From: Welwitschia mirabilis
Lineage: Eukaryota; Gnetophyta; Gnetopsida; Welwitschiales
NCBI GenBank assembly: GCA_051453625.1
Contig: JBOZIK010000001.1
Location: forward strand, 177,162,352-177,221,790
Length of the DNA: 59,439 nucleotides
Direction: 5' to 3'
A program made the translations under genes and the position numbers. This document shows, one piece after another, positions 36,310-46,984 of this stretch (within the stretch, counting starts at the first letter, position 1; each line of letters begins with the position of its first letter). The notes beneath the pieces were generated by a model, which was given only the letters and a program-made list of their open reading frames with translations, did not search any database and was not told the DNA's origin.

Positions 36310-37515
36310 TCAAGGCATAATCTTACAAGAATTTCATCCATCTCCTTTTTCTTAGATCCAAGTTGGGTTGAGTGTGAATGTATTTGAGACTTTTATTATT
36401 TGTCCAAATTTCAACTTTTTGTTCATATAGATAATTCCTTTAAATATTAAGTACATGAATTACAGTAGCTCATTCTAAAGCATGCAGAGAGTAATTCCTT
36501 TCATGATTCTTTAGTTATCTTAATGCATAAGTAATAACTCTTTCTTCTTGCCTTAACACTATTCTTAACCCTTTTCTAGAAGTATTAGCATAGTTGTATA
36601 ATTTTCCTAAGTTCTAATGTTTTCAAAATAGGTGCAAATACAAGTGCCTCTTTTTTAATTTTTGAAGTGCTTCATCACAATGTATTATCTAATTAAAGGG
36701 ATTATCTTTTTACAATAAGAATGTGAGAGGAACTGCAACCTTAAAAAAATTTGGAATAGACTTTTTATAATATCTAGCTAATCTAAAAAAATTCTTATCT
36801 TAGTTACTAATTCTAGTTTAGTCAATCTACTACTACTTACACTTTATCGCTATCCACACTAATTCCTTCTTCTAAAATTACATGCTCTAAAAATTGATCT
36901 TATTTAACCAAAATTCATACTTTTCAGGATTGACATAAAATTTATTTATTCTTAAAGTATCTAATACTATTCATAGATGTTTTTCATGATCCTTCTTAGT
37001 TAATGGATACATGAAAATTTGATCAATAAATACTACCATGAGTTCATCCATATATGCTTAAAAAGTTTTATTCATAATTGTTATAAATATAGCTAGTGTG
37101 TTGGTAAGTCCAAATGCTACTATTTAAAATTCATAAAGGTTATACCTCATGTGAAATACTATTTTAAAAATATCTTTCTCCTTGATTCTAAGTTAATGTA
37201 TTCTAATTTGAGATCAATTTTTGAGAAAAACTTGGAAAACTTTAGTTGATCAAATGAATCATCTATCTTAGTAATGGATAACTATTTTTAATTATTGCTA
37301 TATTTAGCATTCTATAATCCACACATAGCCTTAATATTCTATTCTTATTTTTGACAAATAACATTAGTATGCCCCATGATTTTCCTAATCAATCTATTAT
37401 TCAAAAGCATTATTAACTAATTTTTCAATTCAACTAACTTCATAGTAGGCATTCTGTATAATGCCTTTATGGTTCTACTCCTTGTTTAAGAGATATTTTA
37501 AAATTTCCTACTCTT
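36310..37515 (-). pseudogene. Ty3/gypsy reverse transcriptase and RNase H
   Basis: The RT shows, in order: ALYRMPTMKLVELK (about 37450), RLIRKIMGHTNVI, FSKFFSKIDLKLEYI (near 37215), VVFIDQIFMYP (near 37030) and HEKHL...LDTLRINKFYVNPEKYEFW. The active-site FxDD box is FIDQ here, so the second catalytic Asp is lost. The RNase H/connection part follows with NYTTMLILLEK and LKFGQIIKVSNTF-like remnants near 36390-36600. The frame is broken repeatedly. Homology to Tekay/Del-type pol is inferred from the motif wording and the long LTR. Confidence 0.88.
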
Positions 37516-37579
37516 TTTGGAGGACATCCTAATAATACATTTGGAAAGACATATAAAAATTCTTGCACTACTAGTATAT

Positions 37580-38071
37580 CTAACATATTTGGCTTACTTT
37601 GTAGAGAAAAAATAAATTTAATAATTTTAAATTCTTGTCCATCTTTAAATTTCTTTTTCTTTTCTTATCCCTAATTAGTTTTTCTAATATGGGTCCTGAT
37701 ACAAGTGGAAAACATACTTTTTTTCCTTTTAAATCTAATATTGTAACCTTCCTATGATAGCAATCTATTTGAGCTTTTTTTTTTTTTTGAAATAAATTCA
37801 TTTCTAGAATAATATCAAAGTAGCCTATTTCCAATACCTTTAGTTTTATTTTGAATTTATAACCAATAGTATATAATGTACATGTAGGTGTTTCTTTAAT
37901 CATTTTGATTTGACTATCACTTGAGAGTTCTACTATCAAATGATTAACATTTTCAATTTCTAAAAACATCTTTATAGATATTAAGTATGAAATAAAAGAA
38001 CCTAATGCACTTAGATCTACTAAAAGTTTTTGAAGAATATTTACCAAAGTACCTATAGTTTTCAAAATCAC
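37580..38071 (-). pseudogene. Ty3/gypsy aspartic protease (RVP_2 type)
   Basis: An open frame of 163 codons. LLVDLSALGSFIS sits where the catalytic D-S/T-G-A box should be; here it reads D-L-S-A, so the Gly is lost and the enzyme cannot be active as read. Further on, YFDIILEMNLFQKKKKAQID corresponds to the conserved YDVILGMDWL-type motif with the following HKAQIDC, and the frame runs into the KVxFPLVSGP linker towards RT. The poly-T at 37778-37791 gives the KKKK run. It survives as an open frame probably by chance, because its neighbours on both sides are broken. Confidence 0.9.
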
Positions 38072-38099
38072 TTCTAGTTAACTACTTTCTTTGTAGAAT

Positions 38100-39066
38100 A
38101 AGGCATATAACTTACTAGCATTTATTGCAGTTTATTTTTATTTCTTTCTTTTAAAGAAGTTCTTGACATAATAAGTCTCTAATATAGAAAACACCCCATG
38201 TCCCTGATATCGTTAGTTGAATTTTTAAAAGACAGATCATTTCTTGATGAACCTACACTTTTGCATCTTCCTCTAGTTGGTTGAGTTTATATTCTTCTTT
38301 GTGGTTGATGTATTTACTTGTTATTGACTATAGCCATATTTACTCTACCTCTTCCTTTGATTATGCCTTCATTCTGATTGAATGGTTTTTTTCACGGTTG
38401 CATTGTTCTATTATAATCAGACATTCTCCTTTTATTCTTAAGGTTTTTTCTCATGATCTAAGATATCTCACTAATTCTATCCTTCTCTAAGGCCTCTACA
38501 ATGATATTTAGTTAAACTAATTTCACTCAATTTTGAATTACTAGATGTAGACTAGCCATAAATATTCTAAATTTTACTTCTTCACTATCTACTAATTTAG
38601 GAACATATCTTAAAAGTTTCATAAATTTGTGCTTATATTGGAATATTCTAAGATTGTAGAATTCATCAATGTTACACTCTTGAAAAATTCTGAGATGTAT
38701 CTACCTTTAAATATTCTTTTAAATTTCTCCCATGTCATATGTACTAGAAATGATGCTTGAAGTTTTGCCTTATTTCACCATAAAGCTTCTTCTTTAATGA
38801 GTTGATGAATTGCTAATATTTCCTTCTATTCAGTAGTAAAATTAAATAATTCTAATTCCTTTTATATGAAAATCAACTAAGCTTCTAATCTACCACATTA
38901 TTAATACCTTTTAAAAATTAGGGGATTTGTTCTCTTAAATTGCATCATCATCTTCATAAAAGAGTTACCATCTTTCTTGCCACATGAAGCTCACCCATTG
39001 AGTTGTAACCGCATTCACTAATGTTATAACTTTAGTTGGTGAGTTTATTTTTCTTCTTGGATCCAT
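38100..39066 (-). pseudogene. Ty3/gypsy gag (Retrotrans_gag domain)
   Basis: An ATG at 39066-39064 opens with MDPRRKINSPTKV. The conserved capsid region is readable in pieces: TYDMGEI (position of the TWEEF motif), YISEFF-like, then FYNLRIFQYKHKFMKLLRY, VPKLVDSEEVKFRIFMASLH and IVEALEKDRIS, the classic tail of the gypsy capsid domain. The nucleocapsid zinc knuckle near 38190-38240 is unreadable apart from a DIRDMGC remnant. The start was chosen for its position about 155 bp after the primer site and for the gag-like N-terminus. Numerous stops and frameshifts. Confidence 0.8.
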
Positions 39067-39170
39067 ATTAATCTTGTGAAATCAACCTATACACATCACG
39101 AATCTAGGTTTTAATGTTAAAACTTACAACAACTTAATAATAGTTATGCCTAATGAAATCATAACCTCAA

Positions 39171-39194
39171 CTCTAACACTAAAATGTGAAGTCC
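39171..39194 (-). repeat. duplicate of the LTR-end/primer-site junction inside the leader
   Basis: These 24 bp match 39223-39246 at 20 positions, all four differences being transitions. The matched stretch covers the primer-site core plus the LTR terminus (CACTAAAATGTGAAGTCC against TACCAAAATGTGAAATCC). The offset is 52 bp. A similar second word is present in the leader remnants at 24124 and near 10313. Confidence 0.7.
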
Positions 39195-39222
39195 AAAATC
39201 TATAGCCAAATACTTTAACTTT

Positions 39223-39233
39223 CTCTGATACCA
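39223..39233 (-). other. primer-binding site, initiator tRNA-Met type
   Basis: On the minus strand TGGTATCAGAG, an exact match to the first 11 bases of the plant tRNA-iMet complement, continuing AAAGTT with further partial match. A 3-nt spacer separates it from the LTR end at 39237. Confidence 0.9.
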
Positions 39234-39236
39234 AAA

Positions 39237-42200
39237 TGTGAAATCCATGTTTTTGTCCAAAAACTCAAATTTTGCTTTTATTTAAAAATGTAACATCTAT
39301 ATTTTTTCGTTTAATACCTAAAAATAATGAATTAATAAATACTAATATCGTGCTCAAGGTCAGTGATCAATATTATGCAAAGTTTTAAAACTATCTCTAT
39401 TTGAAATTAAATTGAGGGAAGCTAGACAGTAGGATCTATCTAGCTAAAACATCCTATTTTGCATTGTCAGTGCACCAAATGACAATAGTGATTTAAAATG
39501 TTTGAAAATGACAAAACAAAGTATGCTTTTGATTAGAAATGCCTAGGTTTTACCTCAAAGGTTATAAATTAAGGTTAAATTTACAAAGACATTATCAAAG
39601 TTTTATGTTTTAAGATATTTTTACATTAAAAAATAAGTATTTGAAATGTTCATGATGAGTTCCATATTTATTTATCTCATGTAGTCTATCTACAAGTATC
39701 TAAAGATGATTCTTTTAATGTTTTTACTCTCGTAACACTCAAATTATACATACAACTACAATATAAATGCTGGCATAAATTGCAAATACAATTGCAATGT
39801 AAACATAGGTCACATTTATCATTGCATCTTCACAAAGTAATAGAAAACCATAAAAATCCATCATTTTTATTTGATATAATTTTAGTTTTCTTTTGATAGC
39901 TTTGTTTCTTAGCTTAAATGGACAATGACTTTCCTTAAAAATTAGAATTTTCATAGAGAAAGAAAATAAAGGTAGTGATTCAAATCTTTTCCAATGGTAT
40001 CCTACCTATCCATTCACTATGTTTTCTCAGTGTGTCATGTAGTCCTAAACTTTACATTAATTTAACATTGAATAATTATTTTTATATAATGTTTCTTCAA
40101 AGAAATACTTAAAAAAACTTAATCAATAGCAAAATAAAATCCCTCCCTCTAATGTGGCTTATTCTGGAATTGTGTTGCAAGAAGTTTAATTTTCATCACT
40201 ACATTTCACTTACATTCTCACAAGAAAAATAAGTAATGATAAATTCAACTCCATTTTTAATAGTAGTGTTTCATGTTAACAATTTCAAATCTTCCTTTCT
40301 CTTAGCTATTATGTACACATATGCTCAACTAATGGTGGGTGTTGCAATTTTACAATATTTTCTCTCTTGATAATGCCACTATTATCCAAAAATTTTATAT
40401 GTATGTTTCATACCTAATTTATTATTCTAACTAATAAATATATATATATATACACATTTATAAAATGTCCACTAAAGATATATATTTTTTAAATTTTAAC
40501 ATTTTATATTTAAACCATAGAAGTTTCCAAGGAAACTTCATCAAATGTGTAAAAAAAATTATTAAACTTTATAGTTTTATATTAAGAGATGCACATCATT
40601 AAAAACTCTGAGTACATCAAAGTTCAAGGCATTCTAAATCCATAAAATAATTGCAACATCTGAGATATAAAAGATTCATGACAAGATTACAAATTTTACA
40701 CTCCAAACATGTTTTACAACATAAACTAGAAAGTAATGATCTCCACCCCATCATTCCCTCCTTGATAAGTAATCTAACTTTTCAAGTCCTCTAGTTTTTC
40801 CACCTATTTCATATAATAATTTGGAGTTAAAATCATGAAATCTTCACAACTCCCAAAATGGCCTAGGTAAGATAAAGATAAAGGTCAAAGGAATCCCAAG
40901 TCATAATATAGATAGGATAAGATCTAGATTTCAAATGATAAACCTATGGAAATGAAATTAGAATAAGTGGTTTTAATAAATTTTTTAAATATTTTTATTT
41001 TTATTTACTATCACATTTGGCAATCTATGAAGTACACTGCCTCATTTGGTGGTATGTGGATCCATGCCATTGCTTCATTCAATGATTTATGGGTTTCTTA
41101 TGCTTCACTACCTAATTTGACCATCTATGGAGTCCATTACCTCCTTTGACAATCTATGGATCTACTAATCCCACTACCTTATTTGGTGATTTATGGATTC
41201 TTACATTTCACTGGCTCATTTAGCAATCTATGAAATCCTCTTTTTCATAAGATCTAAATATCACATGTATCATAATAAGATGCAAGATACATGAAAAATT
41301 ATTTCTAATAGGATACAATTTCCTACTAAGAATCAAGTTATATAATAATTTACATGGACTTCCAACTAGTATAGAAAATTATTACACCTTAACTTTCACA
41401 AGTTCTATAAAGAAAGCAATAGAAATAAGTGCTTACAGGTAAGTAATACAACTTAACATTTTATAAGTAAGTAGTAAATTCATTAAGAAATAAGAAACTA
41501 TCTAGACATTTAAATAATGCAAGAATACAATAACCATGCAAGAATATAGATAAATTTAGAACCATAAAAATATGCAAAATAAAGGATCATATATGATTTA
41601 AGAATTAAATAGGATCATACAAAGATGCATAATTTAAATAGGACCATACAAAGATTCAACATTTAAATAGAAACATATAAGATTCAAGAATTAAATAGGA
41701 CCACACTTAAAATTGGATCTAAAACTTTTTGATCTTATAAAGACTTTAAGAATTCCAAGACTCTAATGTTTCCAAGACTTTAATGCTTTTAAAGATTCAA
41801 ATTTTAAAGTTTCCAAGATTTGACAATAGATGATTTTCCAAAAACATACAAATAAGAAGATAAGGAAGTCCTATATATAACAAGAACATGTAGGGATATA
41901 AAGAGTCATTATCTTAAAAATGATGTAAAGAGATACTATTTTGAAAAAAATACGATTAGGATTCCATAACCTTGAATCATTACTTTGCTTAACCATTGGG
42001 TGCATTTAATATTTCACTATAACACTAAATAATTATCATGCCAAATATTTACTTTACCAATAAATAATAATCATGAAAAAAGATTCCTACATAATTTAAA
42101 ATATTCAAGTTCTTTGGCATTTTTCAACATAAGCCTATATATATATACACATAGAAGGAAATGTTAAAACTTCAAAAGCATGTTAATATTTTACCATAAG

Positions 42201-42438
42201 TAAGAGGGAGAAAAATTAATAGTAGTTATTTTTATATATTTAATTAAGATGTAATTTTTAGCAATAATTTTGAAAGAATAACATCAAGACAAAATTTTCA
42301 TCATTTATACATGTTTTCCATCTATAATAAATCTTTTAGCCTATAATATATTAATTCAGACAATATTATTTATTTATCTATGTTATAAAATTAAAATAAT
42401 TTTAGGCTAAGTTTTAAAATCTTTTAAAATTTGGGACA
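39237..42438 (-). repeat. 5' LTR of the Tekay-like element (3202 bp)
   Basis: The plus-strand ends are TGTGAAATCC and TTTGGGACA, a TGT...ACA pair. The primer site abuts the left end and interrupted copia pol abuts the right end. A length above 3 kb is typical of the Tekay/Del clade of chromoviruses. Two more copies are present in the window (10362-13302 and 32790-34847). It contains a TA microsatellite near 40438-40454 and the minisatellite at 41011-41232. No long ORF lies inside it. Confidence 0.9.
41011..41232. repeat. minisatellite inside the 5' gypsy LTR
   Basis: Unit starts at about 41035, 41068, 41106, 41135, 41172 and 41209, spacing 33, 38, 29, 37 and 37 bp. Each begins CACT(A/G)CCTCATTT or a close variant, followed by a GG-GAT-TATGGA core. 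Confidence 0.8.
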
Positions 42439-43110
42439 TAGCAGTATAGACCTATTAAATGTTTAGCTTTACAAGCTATGGATGACTCATAATTAAACTA
42501 CTCTCCATGTAAGTCTAACACATGCTAAAATCTCTTTAGATAATTAAAACTTGTGAAGGAAAAGTCATAAACACCCCTCTAAGAATTTTTAGCTCCTTAA
42601 AGTCTACTCCTAATATTATGATTCTAAGAATTAAATCTCTAATGAATATAATATCTACATTGGCATAGAATAGTCCAACCACCTTTGCTTTATGTCTAAG
42701 AAGGAAGTAAGTAATGGTTTTCATTCTTGATACTAAAATATTTGTTTAATAGGTAGATAAAGGATTTTAAAGGGGAAAATTTGAATATCTCTTTCCCTAA
42801 GCACTATCTTGGATTTAAAATTAATCTCAAATCTTAGCCTTGCTTAACATTGGAATATCCCTTTATCATAAATTTAGCTAATGCTAAGTATGTTATGCTT
42901 TAGTCCATTGACATAGAGAACATTTTGAATTATTAAAAAGTTCTTACAACCAATAGTTCCAATACCTTTCATCATTGCTTTTTCATTATCTTCAAAGATC
43001 ATAATACTTCCATTGTATTTATCCATCTTTGTAACTCTACTTGTATCTCTTATTATGTGCCTTAAGAAACTAGTATCAACGTATTAATAAATATCATTAG
43101 TGGTTGTCAA
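42439..43110 (-). pseudogene. Ty1/copia protease end and integrase N-terminus, interrupted
   Basis: A copia motif series on the minus strand: VDTSFLRHIIRDTSRVTKMD near 43080-43022 (position of the DSGCSRHMTGD box), FEDNEKAMMKGIG, then NVLYVNGLKHNILSIS near 42880 (the NVLxVxGLKHNLLSISQL motif), then the start of the integrase zinc region (TWRVV, DHVSIHSL in broken frames). It ends where the gypsy LTR begins at 42438, so the gypsy element inserted just before or within the integrase zinc domain. The rest of copia pol was not found. Confidence 0.8.
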
Positions 43111-45045
43111 AGCTATATGAATCAAAATATTCTTATAAGCTTTACAATTGTACATATAATGTTAAAAGCTATATTTTTAATAATTAGTAACTAGAGAAAA
43201 TTTCAAATCTAGAAAATACATTATTAAAATTGCAATTGAGTTTAGTATGGTCAAAACTATTATAAAAATGATAAATAAGAAATTTCTTACTCATTTTTAT
43301 AAATTCAACATTTTGAGAGTAAAATTAGGGATCATGTAATTTAGGATTAGAAGATATTTAACTTTCACATTTAGAATATGATGTAGATTTGCTTAATGAG
43401 TTTGACACAAAGAAAAAAGAGAGTAATGAAAGATATCCTCATTTACTTTTATTACTTGGTACTCTTTGCTTGAATAATATTATCTCCAATGACATATTAC
43501 CTATAAAACTTCAAGATAATTTTATTTAAATAATTAAATTTCAAAGTAAACACTTACATTTCTTTTCTCTTACTTTTCAAAGAGCTTGAAGATATTTTAT
43601 TTTCTTTTCAAATTGTGTTTCTTGATCTCCCAAGGTATTCTTTGCAAGATCTTATTATGATATCAACATATTCTTCTCTTATTCATATTGGGTTGTATTC
43701 CTTTTTAAATGGGTATTCTATTTTAAGATTTTCTTGTTGTCTTTAAAGAGATCTTGGTATGCATCCATTACACCTTCATCATCATCATTGTCTTTTTCTA
43801 TATCTTCTTTTATCTCTTCTGCTTTGATTGTTATTTTATCTTCTTCAACGTTGAAAAACCAATATTATTATTCATCATTTTATTTACCACTTGTAAGGTT
43901 TGACACATTTTCCAATTCCAATTCATGGATGTTAGTTAAATTAAATTCAAAATCATCATTTTCCTTAATGATGAGTGCCACATCAAATGAGGTGAATACC
44001 ATGAGAGATAGCCTTTTATCATCATGAGTATCTTTCCTGTCTAATTTTTCATGATTCTATGTGGTTCTATCTTATTTCTCTCTAGAGTTTCTTGATGCCT
44101 TGTTCTTGTTATTGTTTGAACACTCAGCCATTATTTTTTTAAACCCTTTGTAAGCATAGCATTGAGTACTCTTTTCTCTTGTGTTTCCCTTGGATCTTGA
44201 AAATTCTATGTCATGATCTCTCATGTTTCTCCATTTTTTATCTACCAATCTCTTCTTGAATTTTATAGTAAATATAGCTAATTCTTCATCCTTTTTAGAA
44301 TTAGAATTATAAAAGAAGGAGTTAGTATCATCATTATTACTATGTTTTGAGGAAGAAATAGTTTTAACATTAAGAGTCATACCTTTACCTTTATTACCTT
44401 TGTAAAGATGTTAAAGCTCAAATGTTGAGATATCACTCACTAACTCTTCTAGCTTATTATTGTTAATGTTATTTATTTATTTAATTAAAAGCATTTGTTT
44501 TGATAATGCTTTATGAGAGACCTTAATATATTCTTATTAGTTTAACTTAATTTGAGAGGTTCTTCAGGTTTTCAAAGTCAATTGACTATATCCATGAATT
44601 TTGTATCAAATTCTATAAAGGTTTCATCATCATGCATTCGAATTTACTTAAATGGAGTCATGAGAGTTCGTTTCTTAGTTTTCTTGATCTAATTGGTTTC
44701 TTTATATGTCACCTATGAGTAATCCCATATATCTTTTATGGTGGTAAAGTTTTTAACCTTTTTGTAATCCTCATCATTATGTCCACAACATATTGCATTT
44801 ATTACCTTTTTGTTAAGCATTGTCTAGTCATTATTTTTATCCTTTGATAAGATCCTTTACTTAACCACATAGGTAGTTTTTACATTTACTCTAAAAGGTT
44901 CCATTAGTGGGAAAATTAAAACCTTCTTGTGTAATGTTCTAGTATTCAAACTTCATTGCTTTAATTAAAACTTGTATTCTTATCTTCCAAAACTCATAAT
45001 TTCACTATTGAAGTATGGAAGATGTTTAATCATTTGGCCTTCCAT
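43111..45045 (-). pseudogene. Ty1/copia gag, SIRE-like
   Basis: An ATG at 45045 opens MEGQMIKHLPYFN, the standard copia gag start. Further on are the readable pieces NDEDYKKVKNFTTIKDIWDY and IRMHDDETFIEFDTKFMDIVN, which belong to the UBN2-type gag domain. The 102-codon open frame at 44072-44380 covers the Asn/Ser-rich linker and a broken zinc knuckle (CYAYKGFKKIMAEC, where C-x2-C-x4-H-x4-C is expected; the second Cys and the His are lost). An acidic stretch (FDVALIIKENDDFEFN) follows. The knuckle wording and large gag suggest the SIRE/Maximus lineage. Confidence 0.82.
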
Positions 45046-45108
45046 GATGAATATCCTATTAAATAATAAAATGACAAGAAATAATCACTACATAAAATTT
45101 CTACTACC

Positions 45109-45125
45109 TTTTTTTAGAACCAAAA
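45109..45125 (-). other. primer-binding site remnant, copia
   Basis: On the minus strand TTTTTGGTTCTAAAAAA, in the position of the usual TTGGTATCAGAGC. Assigned by place between the LTR and the gag ATG; the sequence alone would not be enough. Confidence 0.35.
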
Positions 45126-46108
45126 ATTCTAGAGAGGAGGGGTGAATAGAATAGCTTAGGTGATTTTCCCTATTTAATTGTATAATACAATATGATGTCA
45201 CACTAAAAACATGATGCTATGAAATAATATCTCATAGCCAATCATATATTATGATAATTTATGAAATGAACTTTGATATAACTAATTAAGCATAATATAA
45301 TAACTTATAAAACAGAATTGAAAAGGCACAAGTATTAAACATAAGTGTGTTTTCTTTTATTCCTAGTGTAGTCTCCAATCACACATGCAATAGGATTTTA
45401 TAATAGTCCTCCACTAGTATAATAGGTATTTTCTAGTAATTCTTAGTCACTTATACAAGAAGATTTAACTTATTTACATTTATAATTAGGGACAAGGAGA
45501 TAAAATATAGTAGAAAAGTATAGAAGAATAAGAGTAGATGCTTGTAAGAGTGCTATGATGAAAGGTGAAAAAAAAATCTAATCACTACGACAACTAAATT
45601 ATTTATACAAATGATATTCTAGCTTTCATAGGTTATAATATTAATGAATTTGGCTATTGATCCCTTCTAAATAGTTTTTTAGTCTCTCAAGATGATTTTC
45701 TAATGATTTTCAATAGCCCACAATAGCTATATTTGCATTTACTGTTAGACTAGAAGTTAACCCCTTAAACATGATATTTGATCCATTATTTTACATTTAT
45801 TTACTAGTTTATTTGTGGTTGGCATATTTATTATAGCTAGTCAACCATTTAATAAGCTCATAGTCAACTACATAGAAAATGTTGGTTAACCACATGATGA
45901 ACTCCATTAATTTTGGTTTATTTTTCATAGAATCTGATCTCTAGATTCTCTCATCTTTTAACTTAGTCTTCTGAGTGTCTCATTTACATTTATTCATATG
46001 TTCTAGTCTTATATTTAAGAAATCTAATTTAGGCTACAAATATCTTATTTAATTAGTATCATCAAATAGAATTGGCTTGTCATCAATTAACAACTAGGAG
46101 ATGCAACA
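45126..46108 (-). repeat. copia 5' LTR (about 0.98 kb)
   Basis: The left end is near TTCTAGAGAGGAGGGGTGAA, whose complement is the C-rich end (CCCCTCCTCTCTAG) usual in SIRE-like LTRs. The right end GATGCAACA gives the minus-strand start TGTTGCATC. It aligns by eye with 7689-8782. The gag ATG lies 81 bp inside. Confidence 0.7.
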
Positions 46109-46591
46109 ATAACAAGTAAATACTTCTAGAGATTAAGAAGAATAAAAAGAAGAATATCAAAGGCCATCACCATCTTCATCTTAATAAAAACTAAGGACTC
46201 TAGCTTATACTTATTCTTAAGAGGAAAAAAGAGAGATCATAGATAAAGTATCATAAAGCTAAAGGGATTTGGTCTAAAGGATTTAAAGAAGAATAAGAAG
46301 GAATTATAGAAATGTAATTCATAGGCTTGATCAGAGTGTTATGTCTAGAGATTAGATGAGGTTTCCTTCTAGGAAGTCTTCTTGATATGATGTGTACTTT
46401 CTCTTCTTATTTCTTCTTTATTTTTATCTTCTAATTATATACTTTATACATGTAATTATTTCTAGTTAAATAAGAGCAAAATGTATGCTTTTCATTCTTC
46501 ACTATATGAATTTGTGTGAAATTTTATAACTTAATTTAAAAATTTGGTACAATGTCTAGATTATGTGTTGAAGAGGGATTGAAAATCAAGA
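46109..46591. other. no gene seen
   Basis: Flank of the copia LTR. A+T-rich with short AAGAAGAATAA words near 46132-46155; no coding motif. Confidence 0.35.
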
Positions 46592-46984
46592 TTGTTTTTT
46601 AAATTTTTCTTGAACATCAGGAGCAACAAAGCTAGGGTTTGGATTTTATGGTGCATGGCAATAAAGCAATGGGCAATTTTGCCTCTAATACATCTTCCAT
46701 GTGCCAGAGTATTATCTCCATTAAGGTTTATATGGTTTTTAGTTTTTAGGTTTTTTGTACTTAATGTAATATGTCTTCAACATGCTTTCAGAAGTGAGAC
46801 TTGGCTCTCTAATGGTAGTGGAATTATTAGGCATCAAACCTTATGTGGAATTAGTGGGGGAAAGCAAATCTTAAAGTTTCTCTAACTTAGATTTTGGTTT
46901 CAAATGTAAAGAATACATCATCTATGCTAAGATGTCCATCAACTACTCTAATTAACTAAATGATTATTTTTGAAATAGCCTCAT
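46592..46984 (+). pseudogene. region upstream of LINE ORF1; open 97-codon frame, unknown
   Basis: An open frame (MFFKFFLNIRSNKARVW...) from 46592 to 46885, less A+T-rich than its surroundings. It lies in the same orientation directly before the LINE ORF1 motifs, so it may be part of the LINE 5' region or the decayed N-terminus of ORF1. I do not recognise the protein, and the frame shift relative to the downstream motifs argues against it being read as is. Confidence 0.3.

Larger units (their letters stand above)
32790..42438 (-). mobile_element. Tekay/Del-like Ty3/gypsy retrotransposon, nearly complete but dead
   Basis: Order on the minus strand: 5' LTR, tRNA-iMet primer site, gag, protease, RT, RNase H, integrase, probable chromodomain, polypurine tract, partial 3' LTR. 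The internal region is 4389 bp, near the usual size for the clade. Clade assignment rests on the LTR length, the protease-RT-integrase order and the integrase style; a tree was not made. It sits inside the pol of a copia element on its right. The matching left junction, and hence a target-site duplication, was not found because the 3' LTR end is missing. Confidence 0.85.
42439..46108 (-). mobile_element. SIRE-like copia element, split by the gypsy insertion
   Basis: 5' LTR, gag, protease and the beginning of integrase are present in order on the minus strand. The element is cut off at 42438 by the gypsy 5' LTR. RT, RNase H and a linked 3' LTR were not recognised left of the gypsy element; a homologous LTR occurs far away at 7689-8782. 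Confidence 0.8.

Noticed and set aside
43734-44027. 97-codon plus-strand open frame
   Set aside because: It is the complement of the copia gag region; its Ser/Ile/Leu-rich composition comes from the Asp/Glu/Lys codons on the other strand.
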